Shown here: one piece after another, positions 20,018-30,348 of the stretch | Position numbering within the stretch: position 1 is the stretch's first letter | How the letters are laid out: every line of letters begins with the position of its first letter | DNA from: Hondaea fermentalgiana | Taxonomy: Eukaryota > Sar > Bigyra > Thraustochytrida > Thraustochytriidae | Length of the DNA: 64,000 nt | Assembly: GCA_014084085.1 (NCBI GenBank) | Contig: NPFB01000102.1 | Coordinates: forward strand, 27,291 to 91,290 | Direction of reading: 5' to 3' | Made by a program: the position numbers and the translations under genes | The notes under the pieces: generated by a model | Database searches by the model: none | The model's input: only the letters and a program-made list of their open reading frames with translations | What the model was told of the DNA's origin: nothing

Positions 20018-20851
20018 CTAGTTTTTGTCCCCCTTTTCCGCGTCCTCCTTGGGCTTAAGAGCGGCGGTCTTGACGAGGTCTCGAATAAGTGCAGGCACTT
20101 GAGCATCTGGCAAAAACTCGCAAGCCTTAACTGCGTTGCAAATGAGCGCAATCTCCTCGGAGCGCCGCGCATTGATCCAAATCATGCCGTTGGCACCGAC
20201 GGCAACTTCATAGGGCACATGGCTCGCGATCGTTGGGAGAATCGCGCAGCGCTCGTCCAAGAGTCGATTGGCGAGGCCGAGCGAGCACGTAAATACATAT
20301 CCTCCCTTGAGCTCGCCGTAAAGGGACTCGCCGGTCATCCAATCTTTCTTGGGGCCACTGAGCACCATGCAGCTGAGCTCCGGATCCATGTCCTTGTGAA
20401 CCTGGGCCACGCGTGCGTAAACGAGGGTCCCGACCTTGTACGTAGGCCTGTTGCGCTTGCTAGCACCATCAAAGGCGAGTGTTGGCAGTTGTGCCATCGA
20501 GCCGCATCGCATGTCCATATGGTATGATTCCGCATAGGTTTCCGTGACGACCGCAATGACATTGTCTTCGAGGCGTGGCCGGTAGAGGTGATCGTAGTGT
20601 TCGACCCAGTAAATGTTGGGCTGCTCAAAGTGGAGAACACCAGCCTGCGTCACCACGACCTTGTCGCGCAGCTGGTGCAGTCCACTCCCTGTTCGGACCT
20701 GCTTGCCAAAGCGCGAGAGCTCCTGCGTGACATCCTGGCCCACAAAGACTGCCGTCGGCTTGAATTCTGCAAAATTTGCTGGCACGCCGCCCATTTCCCC
20801 TTCGAGGCCAGCTAAAAAGTTATCTGCGGTCTTGGTGCTATCGCCCGCCAT
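20018..20851 (-). CDS. RRP40: Exosome cap subunit RRP40 (EXOSC3-like)
   Basis: 277 residues from MAGDSTKTADNF. An in-frame Met at 20977 would add 42 residues rich in Asp, which is why the alternative start cannot be excluded. The S1-like region holds NVIAVVTETYAESYHMDM and the invariant SKRNRPTYKVGTLVYARV followed by DMDPELSCM. The KH region carries VPYEVAVGANGMIWINA. These match the RRP40 subunit, which caps the RNA exosome ring and threads RNA toward the nuclease in nucleus and cytoplasm. Length fits the family. It is divergent from the gene at 21500, with the shared region between them carrying a TATA-like element. Confidence 0.9.
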   Translation of the reverse strand: MAGDSTKTADNFLAGLEGEMGGVPANFAEFKPTAVFVGQDVTQELSRFGKQVRTGSGLHQLRDKVVVTQAGVLHFEQPNIYWVEHYDHLYRPRLEDNVIAVVTETYAESYHMDMRCGSMAQLPTLAFDGASKRNRPTYKVGTLVYARVAQVHKDMDPELSCMVLSGPKKDWMTGESLYGELKGGYVFTCSLGLANRLLDERCAILPTIASHVPYEVAVGANGMIWINARRSEEIALICNAVKACEFLPDAQVPALIRDLVKTAALKPKEDAEKGDKN

Positions 20852-21499
20852 GGTGAACCTCTGATGTGGTGACGGAGTCGAGCAAGCTGGCTGAGGTCGA
20901 GCAACCTGAGATTCTAAGTCGTCGTCGTCGTCGTCGTCGTCCTCCTCCTCGCTCCAGCCAACCGATGCCTGCTCCACCCACGCTTACTTTCGCGTTCGGG
21001 CCCGCTGGCGCACGCAGAGCCACTTGTTATAACCCGCGCGGATCCGCTCCGCCGGCGCCCTGCGCGTGGCCTCCAGCCCTTTCGTCAAGCTCCCCGTGCC
21101 ACTGCTTTCTCTGGCGGCACCTTGGCGTGAATGGTCGCTCGCTCACGCGCGGTGGTCGCTGCGCACTCATCGCACTCACTCACCACCCGCCATCAAGCCC
21201 ACTGCGCAACGCAGAAAGCAAAAAAAAGAAAAAAGTGATTTGCGCAACGCAAATTCGGGGCTGCCGCTCTATAAAAGAGTAGTAGATGAATAAAAGGGAA
21301 ATCAAAGGGCGAGGGAAAAACAGCGCGCCGTTTGCAGCTAGCTAAGCAAGGTAGCTGGTGGGCCTGCCGACAAGGTTTGCCAGTACTGATTGATTGCACC
21401 GCCCGCCGAGCGGCCTGGCACTGCGCTGCGCTGCATTACGTTACGTTGCGTCGCCCTGTGCTGCTCTGCGCTGCGCTGCGTCCCGAAAAGGTCGCCAGG
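20852..21499. other. Divergent promoter region between RRP40 and the 21500 gene
   Basis: About 650 bases holding a (GTC)n run at 20920-20942 that would encode the Asp stretch of the longer RRP40 form, a purine tract near 21220-21235, and a repeated CTGCGCTGCG sequence near 21420-21485. Confidence 0.45.
21270..21277 (+). promoter_or_regulatory. TATA-like box
   Basis: TATAAAAG lies 223 bp upstream of the Met at 21500. It is the cleanest TATA-like element seen near a gene start in this window. Its function is inferred from sequence only. Confidence 0.35.
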
Positions 21500-22498
21500 A
21501 TGCCCGACCTCTCGTACGAGGAGCGGCGACGCGCGCAGATCGAGGAGAACCAGCGCATGCTCTCGGACCTCGGCATCGAGGTCCCGGCTGCGCCAACGGC
21601 GGCGACGGGAGCCAAGAGGACCGCGCAAGGCGCGACGAGGGCGACAAAGCGCCAACGAACGGGCCCCGCGAGGAGGAAAGCAGCCAGCGTGGCGAGCAGG
21701 ACACGCTTTGCGAAAACCAGGGTGCCGCGGCGCAAGTCGCCACGCTTGCAGCAAGGGGCCGCTAACGGCGCGCTCGAAGGCAGCGACGTCGGACCTCGCG
21801 AGGAAGAGGTCAGCTACGCCGAAGAGAACAATGACGCCGCGGAGCCCGGCAAAAGTTTTGAAAACGACAACGACAACGAGGAGAGCGCCGCCGCGCTCAC
21901 CGCCAGGTACAAGGCCTGGAAACAAACACACCAAGCGCTCGTGGACATGGATCCAAGCGAGCACGACGCGCGCCGTAGACTCTTTCTCGTGCCCACTGGC
22001 CGCGTGGGCGTCAACGACCACACTCTGGACCATCCCGTCAAGGATGTCGACAATCAGCATCTCTGGGGATTCTGCGAGGGACTCTTTACTCGTATCTTTA
22101 CCCATGTGCGACCGGGCGACATCTTTCTCATGACAAGCTCAGGGGCCGGTGCATTTAATCGTATTGCGCGCGTGAAGGAAACGCGGATCGTTAGCAAGGC
22201 CGAGGCGGACCGATTTTGGCAGCGTCTCAGTTTCTCCATGGGTGGAACGAGCAAAAACAATGTGGGCTTCCCATTGCTCACGCCAATCGATAAACCAAAG
22301 TCCATTGAGTGGTCCAAGGACGACGTCATGCGCGCCTTTGGCTATTCTGACCACCTCCAGTCCTCGCGCTGGATCAGGGCCGAAAAACTGTACTCATCGC
22401 GCGGCTCGCAAGTACTGCAAGACTGCCTCGACATTCTTGGCCTCGAGCCTACGCTCACTGCGGAGGAGATTAAGCTTGCTGAGTCCTGCCCCAAGTAG
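21500..22498 (+). CDS. Basic nuclear-like protein with a conserved C-terminal domain, unassigned
   Basis: 332 residues from MPDLSYEERRRAQIEENQ. The N-terminal helix YEERRRAQIEENQRMLSDLGI resembles the opening of CMR1/WDR76-type DNA-associated proteins, but no WD40 repeats follow. A Lys/Arg-rich, probably nuclear-targeting stretch (residues 35-90) leads into an acidic region. Residues about 155-300 form a globular domain with LFLVPTGRVGVND, VRPGDIFLMTSSGAGAFNRIARV and DVMRAFGYSDH. A strand-turn reading of GDIFLMTSS..FNRIARV recalls PUA/EVE-type folds, which bind modified bases, but this is a guess. Frame is open further upstream (to 21332) through GC-rich repeats. Real gene, function unknown. 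Confidence 0.7.
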   Translation: MPDLSYEERRRAQIEENQRMLSDLGIEVPAAPTAATGAKRTAQGATRATKRQRTGPARRKAASVASRTRFAKTRVPRRKSPRLQQGAANGALEGSDVGPREEEVSYAEENNDAAEPGKSFENDNDNEESAAALTARYKAWKQTHQALVDMDPSEHDARRRLFLVPTGRVGVNDHTLDHPVKDVDNQHLWGFCEGLFTRIFTHVRPGDIFLMTSSGAGAFNRIARVKETRIVSKAEADRFWQRLSFSMGGTSKNNVGFPLLTPIDKPKSIEWSKDDVMRAFGYSDHLQSSRWIRAEKLYSSRGSQVLQDCLDILGLEPTLTAEEIKLAESCPK

Positions 22499-22824
22499 CC
22501 TCCAAGTCGACATTTTCTTGAGCTCGCTCAATTTCCTCGCAGCTTGGCCAAGCATGCAACGTACGAATAAGTTCACGAACTACTCTGGTGCAAATTCATC
22601 CCAATCGACTTTACTCCACTTTACTCTACTCTACTCCCTGTTCCTCCACCTTTAAACGTTGCAATCGCTCTCATTGTGTCCCACTTTATTTGATCTCATT
22701 CGAGTCGTCGATGTTCGTTCCGGCATCGTTGCTTCCGGTCGCCCCCTCGAAGATGCAACAGGGAGACTGACTCACACAGTGCCAGCAGACAAGATATACA
22801 TACTTTCACGCTCGGCTTCCCAGG
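22499..22824. other. Spacer downstream of the 21500 gene
   Basis: AT-richer DNA with CT-rich runs (TACTCTACTC near 22610-22635). It should contain a 3' UTR and the promoter of the phosphatase. No gene seen. Confidence 0.4.
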
Positions 22825-24476
22825 ATGTTCCGCTCTCTTGCGCGGCAAGCGCTGCCTTGCGCGAGCGTTGCGCTCCTTGGTGGCGCTGCGGCGGTCTGGA
22901 CGCCTGCGGGCGCGCGCGCCGAAGCGCCGCCTCGCTTGCAGCCCGGACCGGGTCTTGACCTCGTTCAACTCTGTGTTGTTCATCGCCATGGCGCGCGGAC
23001 ACCATTCAGTAAGTCGACCCGGTGACCAGCTTCACGATGCATCCATCCCTGGCAGAGAAATGGACAACGACGGGCGCCTATGGCATTCACCACAACCGCT
23101 GACGAGTGCATATATCTAACTTTGCTTGATTTGCCTTGTGTCGCACGATTACTTGCGCAGGTGTTCGCAGTGAAGATGATCCATGCGCCGTGACATGGCT
23201 CGAGTCTGAGATCTCCGACAAGGACAAGCTCAATCTCGCTGCCATCAAGGTCATTCGTCGTCACGAGGAGACAGGAGAGACGCAAAATGTTTCTGCAAAG
23301 GAAGTTTCCACGATCGATCGTTCCGAGCATCGTGGCAAAGGCGCTCTCAAGGTACGTTGCGTTTCGCTTTACTTCACTTTGCTTCGCTCTACTTTGATGC
23401 GAGCCCTTTTTATATTCTTTTGTCCTGGTACGCATAGCTGACGGATCGCTTAACTGGCCGACTATCTGATTGTCTTGTTCCTGCTGCAGGGAGGCGCACT
23501 TCCCGCGCGCCTGACAAAGGTCGGCATGCAGCAGGGTGTCGACCTTGGCGAGCGTCTGCGTGCGCGTTATCTTGACCAGGGATTTCTCAGCACCGACTGG
23601 AAGACGGCCAGAGAGCACATTTATGTGCGGTCGACGTCGACAGAACGCACCATCGAGACTGTCCAAGGCGTTCTCTCGGGCATGTTTCCCGCGCAAATTA
23701 CAGAAGATTGCCCCGCGACCATTCACTTGCGCGATGAAAGTGAAGAAGAGTGGGGTGCACCGAACTTTGGTAAATGGTGTCCGCGTCTCAAGTCTTTTTT
23801 CAAGGAAGGCGTGAGTCGACTTAGCAACGAGTATACCAAGGAAGCTGCCGCTTTGCTCAAAGAACTGCAGGAAAAGGTCGAAATGGAAGTTCCTGCGAAA
23901 CGATTTGGTGCCTTTATGCTGTCAGTCTTTCGCGATGAATTCTTCGCACGCGATGCTCACGGCAAGTCTCTCCCGGAAGGCGCCGACGAGGTCAAAGACC
24001 TCCTTGGTCGCCTTCAGCGCTTGGATGCCGCGCGCATCCGTAGCATGTTCTCTGGCGGCTCATCGGCCACGCGTGACGAGGCAACACGACTTCATGCAGG
24101 ACGCATGCTTATTCGGATCGTGGAAAGTCTCAACGCCGCTCCGGATGAGGCGCATCGTCTCATTGTGCACTCGGGCCACGACTGGACAATCATTATGCTT
24201 TTGATGGGACTCGATCCGGAGGGCACCGATGCGCGTACTCGGGACTGGCCGCCCTTTTGCTCGGACCTCGTCTTTGAGCGCTGGGAAGATGCCAAGGCCG
24301 GCAAGGAGTACGTGCGCGTCGTTCTCAATGGCGAGGCCCTCAAGCTGCACCATCTCGTCCCTCACCCCAAGTACCCGTCCCTGTACACCAAGGAGAGTCT
24401 CCACGACGCCCTCGAACCCTTTGTGCTCGCTGAGCACCAGATTGAGGAGGCCTGCAAGCTTCCTGCCGAGAAATAG
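22825..24476 (+). CDS. Histidine acid phosphatase (ACP6-like), two introns
   Basis: Spliced from 22825-23008, 23161-23351 and 23490-24476, giving 453 residues. Introns are 152 bp (GTAAGT..GCAG) and 138 bp (GTACGT..GCAG). The phosphate-binding motif RHGARTP is at residues 54-60, split just before the intron. The partner HD motif is in HSGHDW near residue 355, and RSTSTERTIET supplies the second Arg of the pocket. The N-terminus (MFRSLARQALPCASVALLG) has the Arg-rich, Ser/Ala-rich character of a mitochondrial or ER targeting signal. The closest recognised type is the lysophosphatidic acid phosphatase ACP6 branch, but multiple inositol phosphatase-like activity cannot be excluded. The catalytic residues all look intact. 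Confidence 0.85.
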
Positions 24477-24773
24477 TTCCGGCATGCAAGCGATCACGTA
24501 GCAAGCAAGTGAGTAGAACGCAAGTGGCACGAGCCAAGCAAGCAGTTGGCAGGCGAGCGAGTGTGAGCGTACGTTTCATTATTTGTCCACCCGCGGAAGC
24601 CCAAGCCTACGACGGAGCTGTCCACCAATCAATCCAAGCACGAAACAAACAGCAGCCACATCGATTTTTTAGTTCATGATTCATGCATTGCAGTACAGTG
24701 CATTGCAGTGCAGCGCATGCAGCGCGGGGCAGATGTATCTCTCTCTCTCTCTTTCCCGAGAAATTCCGCCCCC

Positions 24774-25190
24774 TCAGTAGCAGCACTTGCAATCAAAGGG
24801 ACAGTCCGCAGTGTCTCCGCCTTGTCCAATGCGCAAGTCTTCTTCGCGGTACACGGGGAACCCTGATTCGGGATCGAGGCGAATGGGCGTGAGGTCGTCG
24901 ACGTAGAACTTGTTGGCCTTGGCCTCCTTTTCGTCCTCCTTGCGTCTCCTCTTGCGCGCCTCGCGTTCGGCGCGCTCCTCGGCGGCGTCCTTCTCCTCCT
25001 GCTCCCGCTCCCTCTTCTTGCGCTCGCGCACCTTGGCGCCGGCGTCGGAGAAGAGCTCGTCGAGCGCGCTCAGCGCCGCGCCCTTGTTCGCCCCCTTGCC
25101 CTTCTCCCCGGAGCCCCTCCCCGGCGCCGCCTTCTCGTCCTCATTCGCCGCCGCCGCCGCCGCCTCGCGCCGCGCGCGCTTGCGCCCCAT
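24774..25190 (-). CDS. DUF1764-family protein
   Basis: 138 residues from MGRKRARREAAAAAANEDE. It has the family layout: a Lys/Arg-rich N-terminus, LDELFS, a long charged helix, then the signature YVDDLTPIRLDPESGFPVYREEDL followed by the Cys-rich end GGDTADCPFDCKCCY. This compact eukaryotic family is of unknown biochemical role; the basic regions suggest a nuclear or nucleolar location. The frame stays open upstream through the assembly gap (to 26171) but is low-complexity there. It is divergent from the zinc-knuckle gene, with 223 bp between the two Met codons. Confidence 0.85.
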   Translation of the reverse strand: MGRKRARREAAAAAANEDEKAAPGRGSGEKGKGANKGAALSALDELFSDAGAKVRERKKREREQEEKDAAEERAEREARKRRRKEDEKEAKANKFYVDDLTPIRLDPESGFPVYREEDLRIGQGGDTADCPFDCKCCY

Positions 25191-25413
25191 CGCGCCCGCG
25201 GCTCGCGGCCCCGCGGCCCCGCGCTCGGGCTCCGCTCGGGCGACTCGGGTCTGCGGCTCGGGTCTGCGGCGGCTGCGCAGGAGGAGAAGGCCTGGGTCAC
25301 TGGTTCGTGGCCATGGCGCTTTCCCTTCGACCGGGGCCGGGCACGCCGCGGCACGCCGCGGCGGCGTCTGCAGCGCAGGCAGCGCAGAGCGGGAACGAGG
25401 CGGGCCGCGCGGC

Positions 25414-26660
25414 ATGGCGGTCTTCCACGGCGAGGACTCGTCGTCGGAGAGCGAGGCGGGCGGGGCCGGGCGCGGCGCGNNNNNNNNNNNNNNNNNNNNN
25501 NNNNNNNNNNNNNNNNNNNNNNNNNNNNNNNNNNNNNNNNNNNNNNNNNNNNNNNNNNNNNNNNNNNNNNNNNNNNNNNCGGGGCCGGGCGCGGCGCGCG
25601 GCGCGGGGAGGAGGAGGAGGAGGAGGGGGCCGGCGAGGCGCGCAACAAGTACAAGCTCGTGAACGTGTGCGAAGGGTCCGACGAGGAGGACCAGGAAGAG
25701 CTTGGCGAGGAGGACAAGGCCGCCATGCAGGGAGATGGGGCGGAGCGCCAGGCCGTGGACGCCGAGGCTGCTGCCGCCGCCGCCACCGCCGCCGCCAGCT
25801 CTGCAAAACGCCCTCGCGAAGAGGACGAGAACAACAACAACAACAACAACGACGACGACGACGACGACGACGACATCCAGATTGTCGAATCGAATGAGAG
25901 CAACAACGACGCAAAAAACGACGCAATTGACGATGATGACGACGAGGAGGAGGAGTTTGGGGCAGTGAACGGCCAAGCTCGAAGGCAAAGCGGTGGCGCC
26001 TTCCGCTACTTTGAGGCTCCGACGTGCCGCCGCTGCGGAGAAAAAGGCCATATGCAAGCCGAGTGTTTGCAGGCCCCCGCGGCACGGAGTTGTCTCTTGT
26101 GCGGCGAGACGGGCCACGAGCAGAAAGATTGCCCGCAAATCATTTGCTACAAGTGCGGGCGGACCGGTCACCTTTCCAGGGATTGTACAAGCTCAGTCGG
26201 GGTCGTCATTCACGAAAAACTTCTTAAACCGCGCCGTCGCGTCAACTTTTCGGAACTGCGCAGTGTAGTATGCATGCAATGCTTCAAGCTTGGTCACGTC
26301 AATTGCCACCAGACCTCGTACTCGAAGGGGCTCGAGGGCCAGTCGCGAAGTCGAGTGCCCAATGGCAGTTGCTCTAATTGTGCGGGAGCTCATTTCGACG
26401 AGAGTTGCCCAGAGCCTCGCGCGAGCGAGCAAGAGTCTCATGGAGCTGCTTTGGCAACGTGCTACAATTGTGGACAACAGGGTCATATTGCTGCCATGTG
26501 CCCGCGGCCTTCCTCGAGAGGCCGGCGACGTAGTGCGCCAAGTGGTTCGTATTATCGTCAGCCCACCGGCTTTGCTGGCAGTCGCAATCAATCGTACGGA
26601 AAACGTAAAAGCTACGGTGGTGAGTCGTATAGGCGAGACTCAAAGCGGCGTCGGAGGTGA
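25414..26660 (+). CDS. Air/ZCCHC7-like zinc-knuckle protein (interrupted by an assembly gap)
   Basis: The N-terminal Met at 25414 (MAVFHGEDSSSESEAGG) is separated from the rest by 100 N. After the gap the frame reads EEEGAGEARNKYKLVNVCEG, then Asn and Asp runs, then five or six CCHC/CCHC-like knuckles: CRRCGEKGHMQAEC, CLLCGETGHEQKDC, CYKCGRTGHLSRDC, CMQCFKLGHVNC, CSNCAGAHFDESC and CYNCGQQGHIAAMC. The C-terminus is RS/Arg-rich. This fits the RNA-binding subunit of the TRAMP complex (yeast Air1/2, animal ZCCHC7), which feeds RNA to the exosome; RRP40 is encoded 4.6 kb away. Collapsing a 19-base overlap at the gap gives one continuous frame. Alternative: a generic CCHC protein of the CNBP type, less likely because of the long acidic N-terminus. 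Confidence 0.8.
25480..25579. other. Assembly gap (100 N), probably artefactual
   Basis: The 19 bases before the gap (25461-25479) and the 19 after it (25580-25598) are identical. Merging them would remove the gap and keep the reading frame. Confidence 0.95.
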
Positions 26661-27098
26661 GCAAAGAAAGGTCTTGTGCAAGATTTTCGGTGTCACCTGA
26701 AAGCGCCGGTCAGCTTGTGAACGGTGGCTTGCGAGGGCGCTCGGGCCGCGCCATCGCAAGTTTTCCTTTTTTTCTTTCCAAAAGGCGAGCTCAGCTCACG
26801 CGACCTACTGAGCTAGTTTCCTTTTTTTTTTTTATCCCCAAAAATGTCAACTTCTGATTCTTTTTGCGTGCCCCATGTCGCCTACTCCGACATACTGCGA
26901 GTACATGTCCTATTCATACCCCAATCGTCATTAAGCGAACTGACTTTTTTTGTATGGAATGAGGGAGAGGATCAAGTGTACTTAGGTCAAAGATCAGAAG
27001 ACGTAGCCTCGAAAAAGGGCGTCCTTTGTTTTCTAGATTCTTGAAAGATGTGTGTCCACCAAAAAATAAAATGCACTCTAAAATCGTCTTTTGTAGCT
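26661..27098. other. Convergent spacer between the zinc-knuckle gene and RFC1
   Basis: AT-richer 3' UTR-like DNA of about 440 bases with poly-T runs near 26820-26832. The two flanking genes converge here. No gene seen. Confidence 0.5.
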
Positions 27099-29741
27099 CT
27101 AGCGTTTCTTCCGAGGCTGCTTGCCATTCGCTTTCTTGCTGGATGTGGACTTGGCTGCGGCTCTTTTGCCACCCGATTTAGAAGCGCCGGCTTGCAACAG
27201 CGCGTCCATGTCATCGTCATCTTCATCATCGTCATCGTCGTCATCGGCGCTACCTTGGCTCCCGCCCTCGTTTTGAGATGCATCAAGCGATTTTTGCTTC
27301 TTGCGCTTTGTCGGCTTCAAACCAACAATTCCTTGCTCGTGCACGAGGGCCTGCGAAAGGTGACCAAGCTTGTTGAACTTGCGCGTAAAGGCGCTCTTGA
27401 CCTTGGTGGGTATCTCAAAGAGCTTTGGGTCAGCATTTTCGAGTCGAACCTCTTGCATGGTCTCAAAGACATCGTCGCGGCTAAGCCCGTAGCTCTGCAT
27501 GGACTCGATGGTGGCATCAATGTCCTCAGGCGCACCATTGTGAAGGGGCCGCACAATGCTGTTCCGGAGCGCATCCATGTAGTCGAGTCGGAGGGTCTGG
27601 CTGTTCATCATGGTTTTCTGACGCATGTGCATGGCCGTTTCGGTGAGAAGACGTTTCTTCTTGCCGCGCGCCGAGTTCTTGCCAAGCCACTCTGGAAATC
27701 CCGGAAATCCGATGGAACCACCGCTTATGTTCGCCACGCGAAGGTGCAAGGCGGCAGAAAGTGGCAATAGGCCCCATTGCTGCGCTCCGCGGATCTGCTG
27801 CGAAACAATATCGGCGTCGCAGTAGGCATCGGCGGCAGCCGAAAGCTGCTTGAGCGTCTCCAAAGAGCTCGGCGGATGGCGCGAGCCCGCCCCGACAGAC
27901 TTTGGATAATTTTCGGCCACCATGAGCGGGATGAGGTCATAGTCCACGAAAAAGGCGTTGTACCGCAAATCAAAGGAGGCCGGCTTCGAAGCTGTCCCAA
28001 AGAGAAAGGTAGCCGCGTCAAAGGCGGTGAGTGCAAACGTCTGGTCCTTTTTCAGCGAGGCCTCTTGACGACCTACGTCGTCAAAGGTAATCGTATTGGA
28101 CGTTGCTTTCCACATTTGCAGGAGGCCAATCACTTGACGCACGTCGCCATTCGAGGACTTGACGAGACGTTCGACAGCGTTGGGCATGGCGTCCATGCCT
28201 TCCTTTTGGGCAATCTCGATGACTCGCTTCGTCAAGGAAGGAAGACTAGGTCGAGCGAAACGCAAGTCGAAGCAGTAGTTCGACAGCGATCGCACAGCAT
28301 TCTTTTGCCGGTCGTTGCAGATGCAAATGATTGGCACCCGCGACTGTTTGATGATCTGAATCAGCTCCTGATTTCCGCCACGGTCGTCAGACGACATGCC
28401 GTCGACCTCGTCCATGATGATGACGCGCTTGGCCTTCTTTTTGGCCTCTGCTTCGGACCTCGAACCCAGCGCCATGACACTGGCGCTGTGCGCAGCGTCG
28501 CCCACTACGGCCCGAACGACTTTTTTCGACCGCGCGTCACTTGCATTCAGTTCGATCACGTCATAACCCGTGGCACGAGCCACAATCGTGGCCGCGGACG
28601 TTTTTCCGATTCCCGGGGGACCTGAGAGAATCGCGGCTTTGGCGCCTGGGTTTTGCTTGTTGTACTTGATCTGGAGCGTCTTCTTGATGTGCACGGCGTC
28701 CCAATCCCGTAACCATCGCGTGAGATCTGCCACGGCTTTGGTGTTGCCGACAAGGTCAGCCACGGTCATGGGTTTGTACTTGTCAACCCAGAGAATGTTG
28801 TCTTCATCGACACTCCTCAGACCCGATGCGCTTGATGAGCTTGATGTCGCTGTCCACCTTGCTGCTGAGGTCTGAGACGATGACGAGCTCGACGACGGAG
28901 CCTTTGGAGCGGTAGTGGGTGCTCGGGGCTGGGCCGCTGCATGAGCAGCATTTGCAGCATCGGCTTTGGCTCGCGCCTCCTCGAGGAATTCAAGGAACGC
29001 CGGTTCGTCAAGAATCGTCGTACCCTTTTCTTGCGCAGTCTTGTACTTTTTCGACTGCGAGGTAGGGCGGCCATCCTCAAGAACATGGCCCGCCACGAGA
29101 TAAGATGTGCGTCCGCTCACAGAGGTCGTGACCTTGGCGCCAAGACGCTGCAGCTCTTCCGCCGCCTCTTCACGGGAAGAGAATTTGTCTAGCTCGCCAG
29201 TAATGACGATGGTCTGATTAGCGAGGGGGAGACGTGGATCGGCGGCTTGGGATGTGGACGCTGTCGAGGCCTTCCGAGGTGATTTGGCCTTTGCTTTGCT
29301 TTTCGGAGTCGTTGCCTTTTTCGCTGGACGCTCCTCGTCTTTTGTGGTCACGGGGTCCCTCGCACGTTTGTTCGACGCAGGAGTCGGCGCTTGCACCTTG
29401 TTTGTCCCTCGCGTCCGTGGTTCCTTCTTTTTCGATGCGCTTACAACAACAATGTCGTCTGTATCCTCAAAGTCGTCATCGTCATCATCGTCGACCTCAA
29501 AGTCGTTATCGTCTTCGAGATCTTCGATATCGATGGCCTTTTTGCTCGAGCTCGAGTGTTTTGCACTCGATTTCTCGCGCTTCCTTGGGCTTGTCGTGCG
29601 TCCTTTCTTCGTACTCTCCTTTGCAGGGCTGGGGATCTCCTTTCGCTTACTCGTAGCTGTCTTCGAGGTCGGCGATGTACTCTTTGGTGCTGCTGGGTTA
29701 TGCGCAGGCTTGCTGAAGAAGGACCGAATATCCTTTGTCAT
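27099..29741 (-). CDS. RFC1: Replication factor C large subunit RFC1
   Basis: 880 residues from MTKDIRSFF; an in-frame Met ten codons upstream also exists. The DIRSFF start matches the PCNA-contacting N-terminus usual in RFC1. A Lys/Ser/Asp-rich linker leads to a BRCT domain (about 165-255 from this Met) with IVITGELDKFSSREEAAEE and SYLVAG. The AAA+ domain follows LWVDKYKP: Walker A GPPGIGKTS, Walker B VIIMDEVDGM, and SNYCFDLRFARPS. The C-terminal RFC1 domain carries LMVAENYPKS and LRLDYMDALRNSIVRPL. The tail is acidic then basic (KKANGKQPRKKR), likely a nuclear signal. RFC1 is the large subunit of the clamp loader that places PCNA on primed DNA in replication and repair. All catalytic motifs are intact. 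Confidence 0.93.
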   Translation of the reverse strand: MTKDIRSFFSKPAHNPAAPKSTSPTSKTATSKRKEIPSPAKESTKKGRTTSPRKREKSSAKHSSSSKKAIDIEDLEDDNDFEVDDDDDDDFEDTDDIVVVSASKKKEPRTRGTNKVQAPTPASNKRARDPVTTKDEERPAKKATTPKSKAKAKSPRKASTASTSQAADPRLPLANQTIVITGELDKFSSREEAAEELQRLGAKVTTSVSGRTSYLVAGHVLEDGRPTSQSKKYKTAQEKGTTILDEPAFLEFLEEARAKADAANAAHAAAQPRAPTTAPKAPSSSSSSSQTSAARWTATSSSSSASGLRSVDEDNILWVDKYKPMTVADLVGNTKAVADLTRWLRDWDAVHIKKTLQIKYNKQNPGAKAAILSGPPGIGKTSAATIVARATGYDVIELNASDARSKKVVRAVVGDAAHSASVMALGSRSEAEAKKKAKRVIIMDEVDGMSSDDRGGNQELIQIIKQSRVPIICICNDRQKNAVRSLSNYCFDLRFARPSLPSLTKRVIEIAQKEGMDAMPNAVERLVKSSNGDVRQVIGLLQMWKATSNTITFDDVGRQEASLKKDQTFALTAFDAATFLFGTASKPASFDLRYNAFFVDYDLIPLMVAENYPKSVGAGSRHPPSSLETLKQLSAAADAYCDADIVSQQIRGAQQWGLLPLSAALHLRVANISGGSIGFPGFPEWLGKNSARGKKKRLLTETAMHMRQKTMMNSQTLRLDYMDALRNSIVRPLHNGAPEDIDATIESMQSYGLSRDDVFETMQEVRLENADPKLFEIPTKVKSAFTRKFNKLGHLSQALVHEQGIVGLKPTKRKKQKSLDASQNEGGSQGSADDDDDDDEDDDDMDALLQAGASKSGGKRAAAKSTSSKKANGKQPRKKR

Positions 29742-30348
29742 GGTTGCTCGCCTCGTCCCGCCTCGCGGCACGCGCGTCTCGACTAACGTCGGGAGCTGGC
29801 GAAGATCCTTGACGAGGACGACCTAACGACGACAAGCACGTCTCCTCCGTTCGCCTTCGCCTCGGCGAAGGAATCAAACAGACTGCTGATCCCGCGAGGA
29901 TAAGCGAGGCCTTTAAGCGCGGACGAGCGGCACAAGCAGCAGCGCTGCGACGCGCCCGGCCCCTTGGAACAACGGCGCGCGCGCGCGTGCTTCAGATGCC
30001 GATTTGCTCGAGCTCTCGATAATGCAAAAAAAGAAAAGAAAAGAAAAAAGCGACGGAAAAAAGACAATAAAAGCTCGAAGCTCGGAGACCAAAGGCGCTG
30101 GACAGAATCAGCAACTTGGAACGTCTGAGCCCATGCCATGGACGTTGAGCTGTACGAATGGCAATCAAAGTAAGCAGGGAAAAAGTACCACTGTTGATGG
30201 TCAAGACATCCAACTCTACTCAAATCTTGCAAAGCAGTCAACCAACCCGGGTGATCAAGTTGCGAACTTCGCTAATGATCGCGCTGCTTCTCGAATAACA
30301 ATGGACGTTATTCTCCCTCTTATCTTTTGCTCGTATTTAAAAAGTTAC
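29742..30348. other. Spacer between RFC1 and IFT54
   Basis: About 600 bases between the start of RFC1 and the stop of IFT54, both on the minus strand. It contains an A-rich purine tract at about 30025-30070 and no convincing open frame. Confidence 0.45.
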
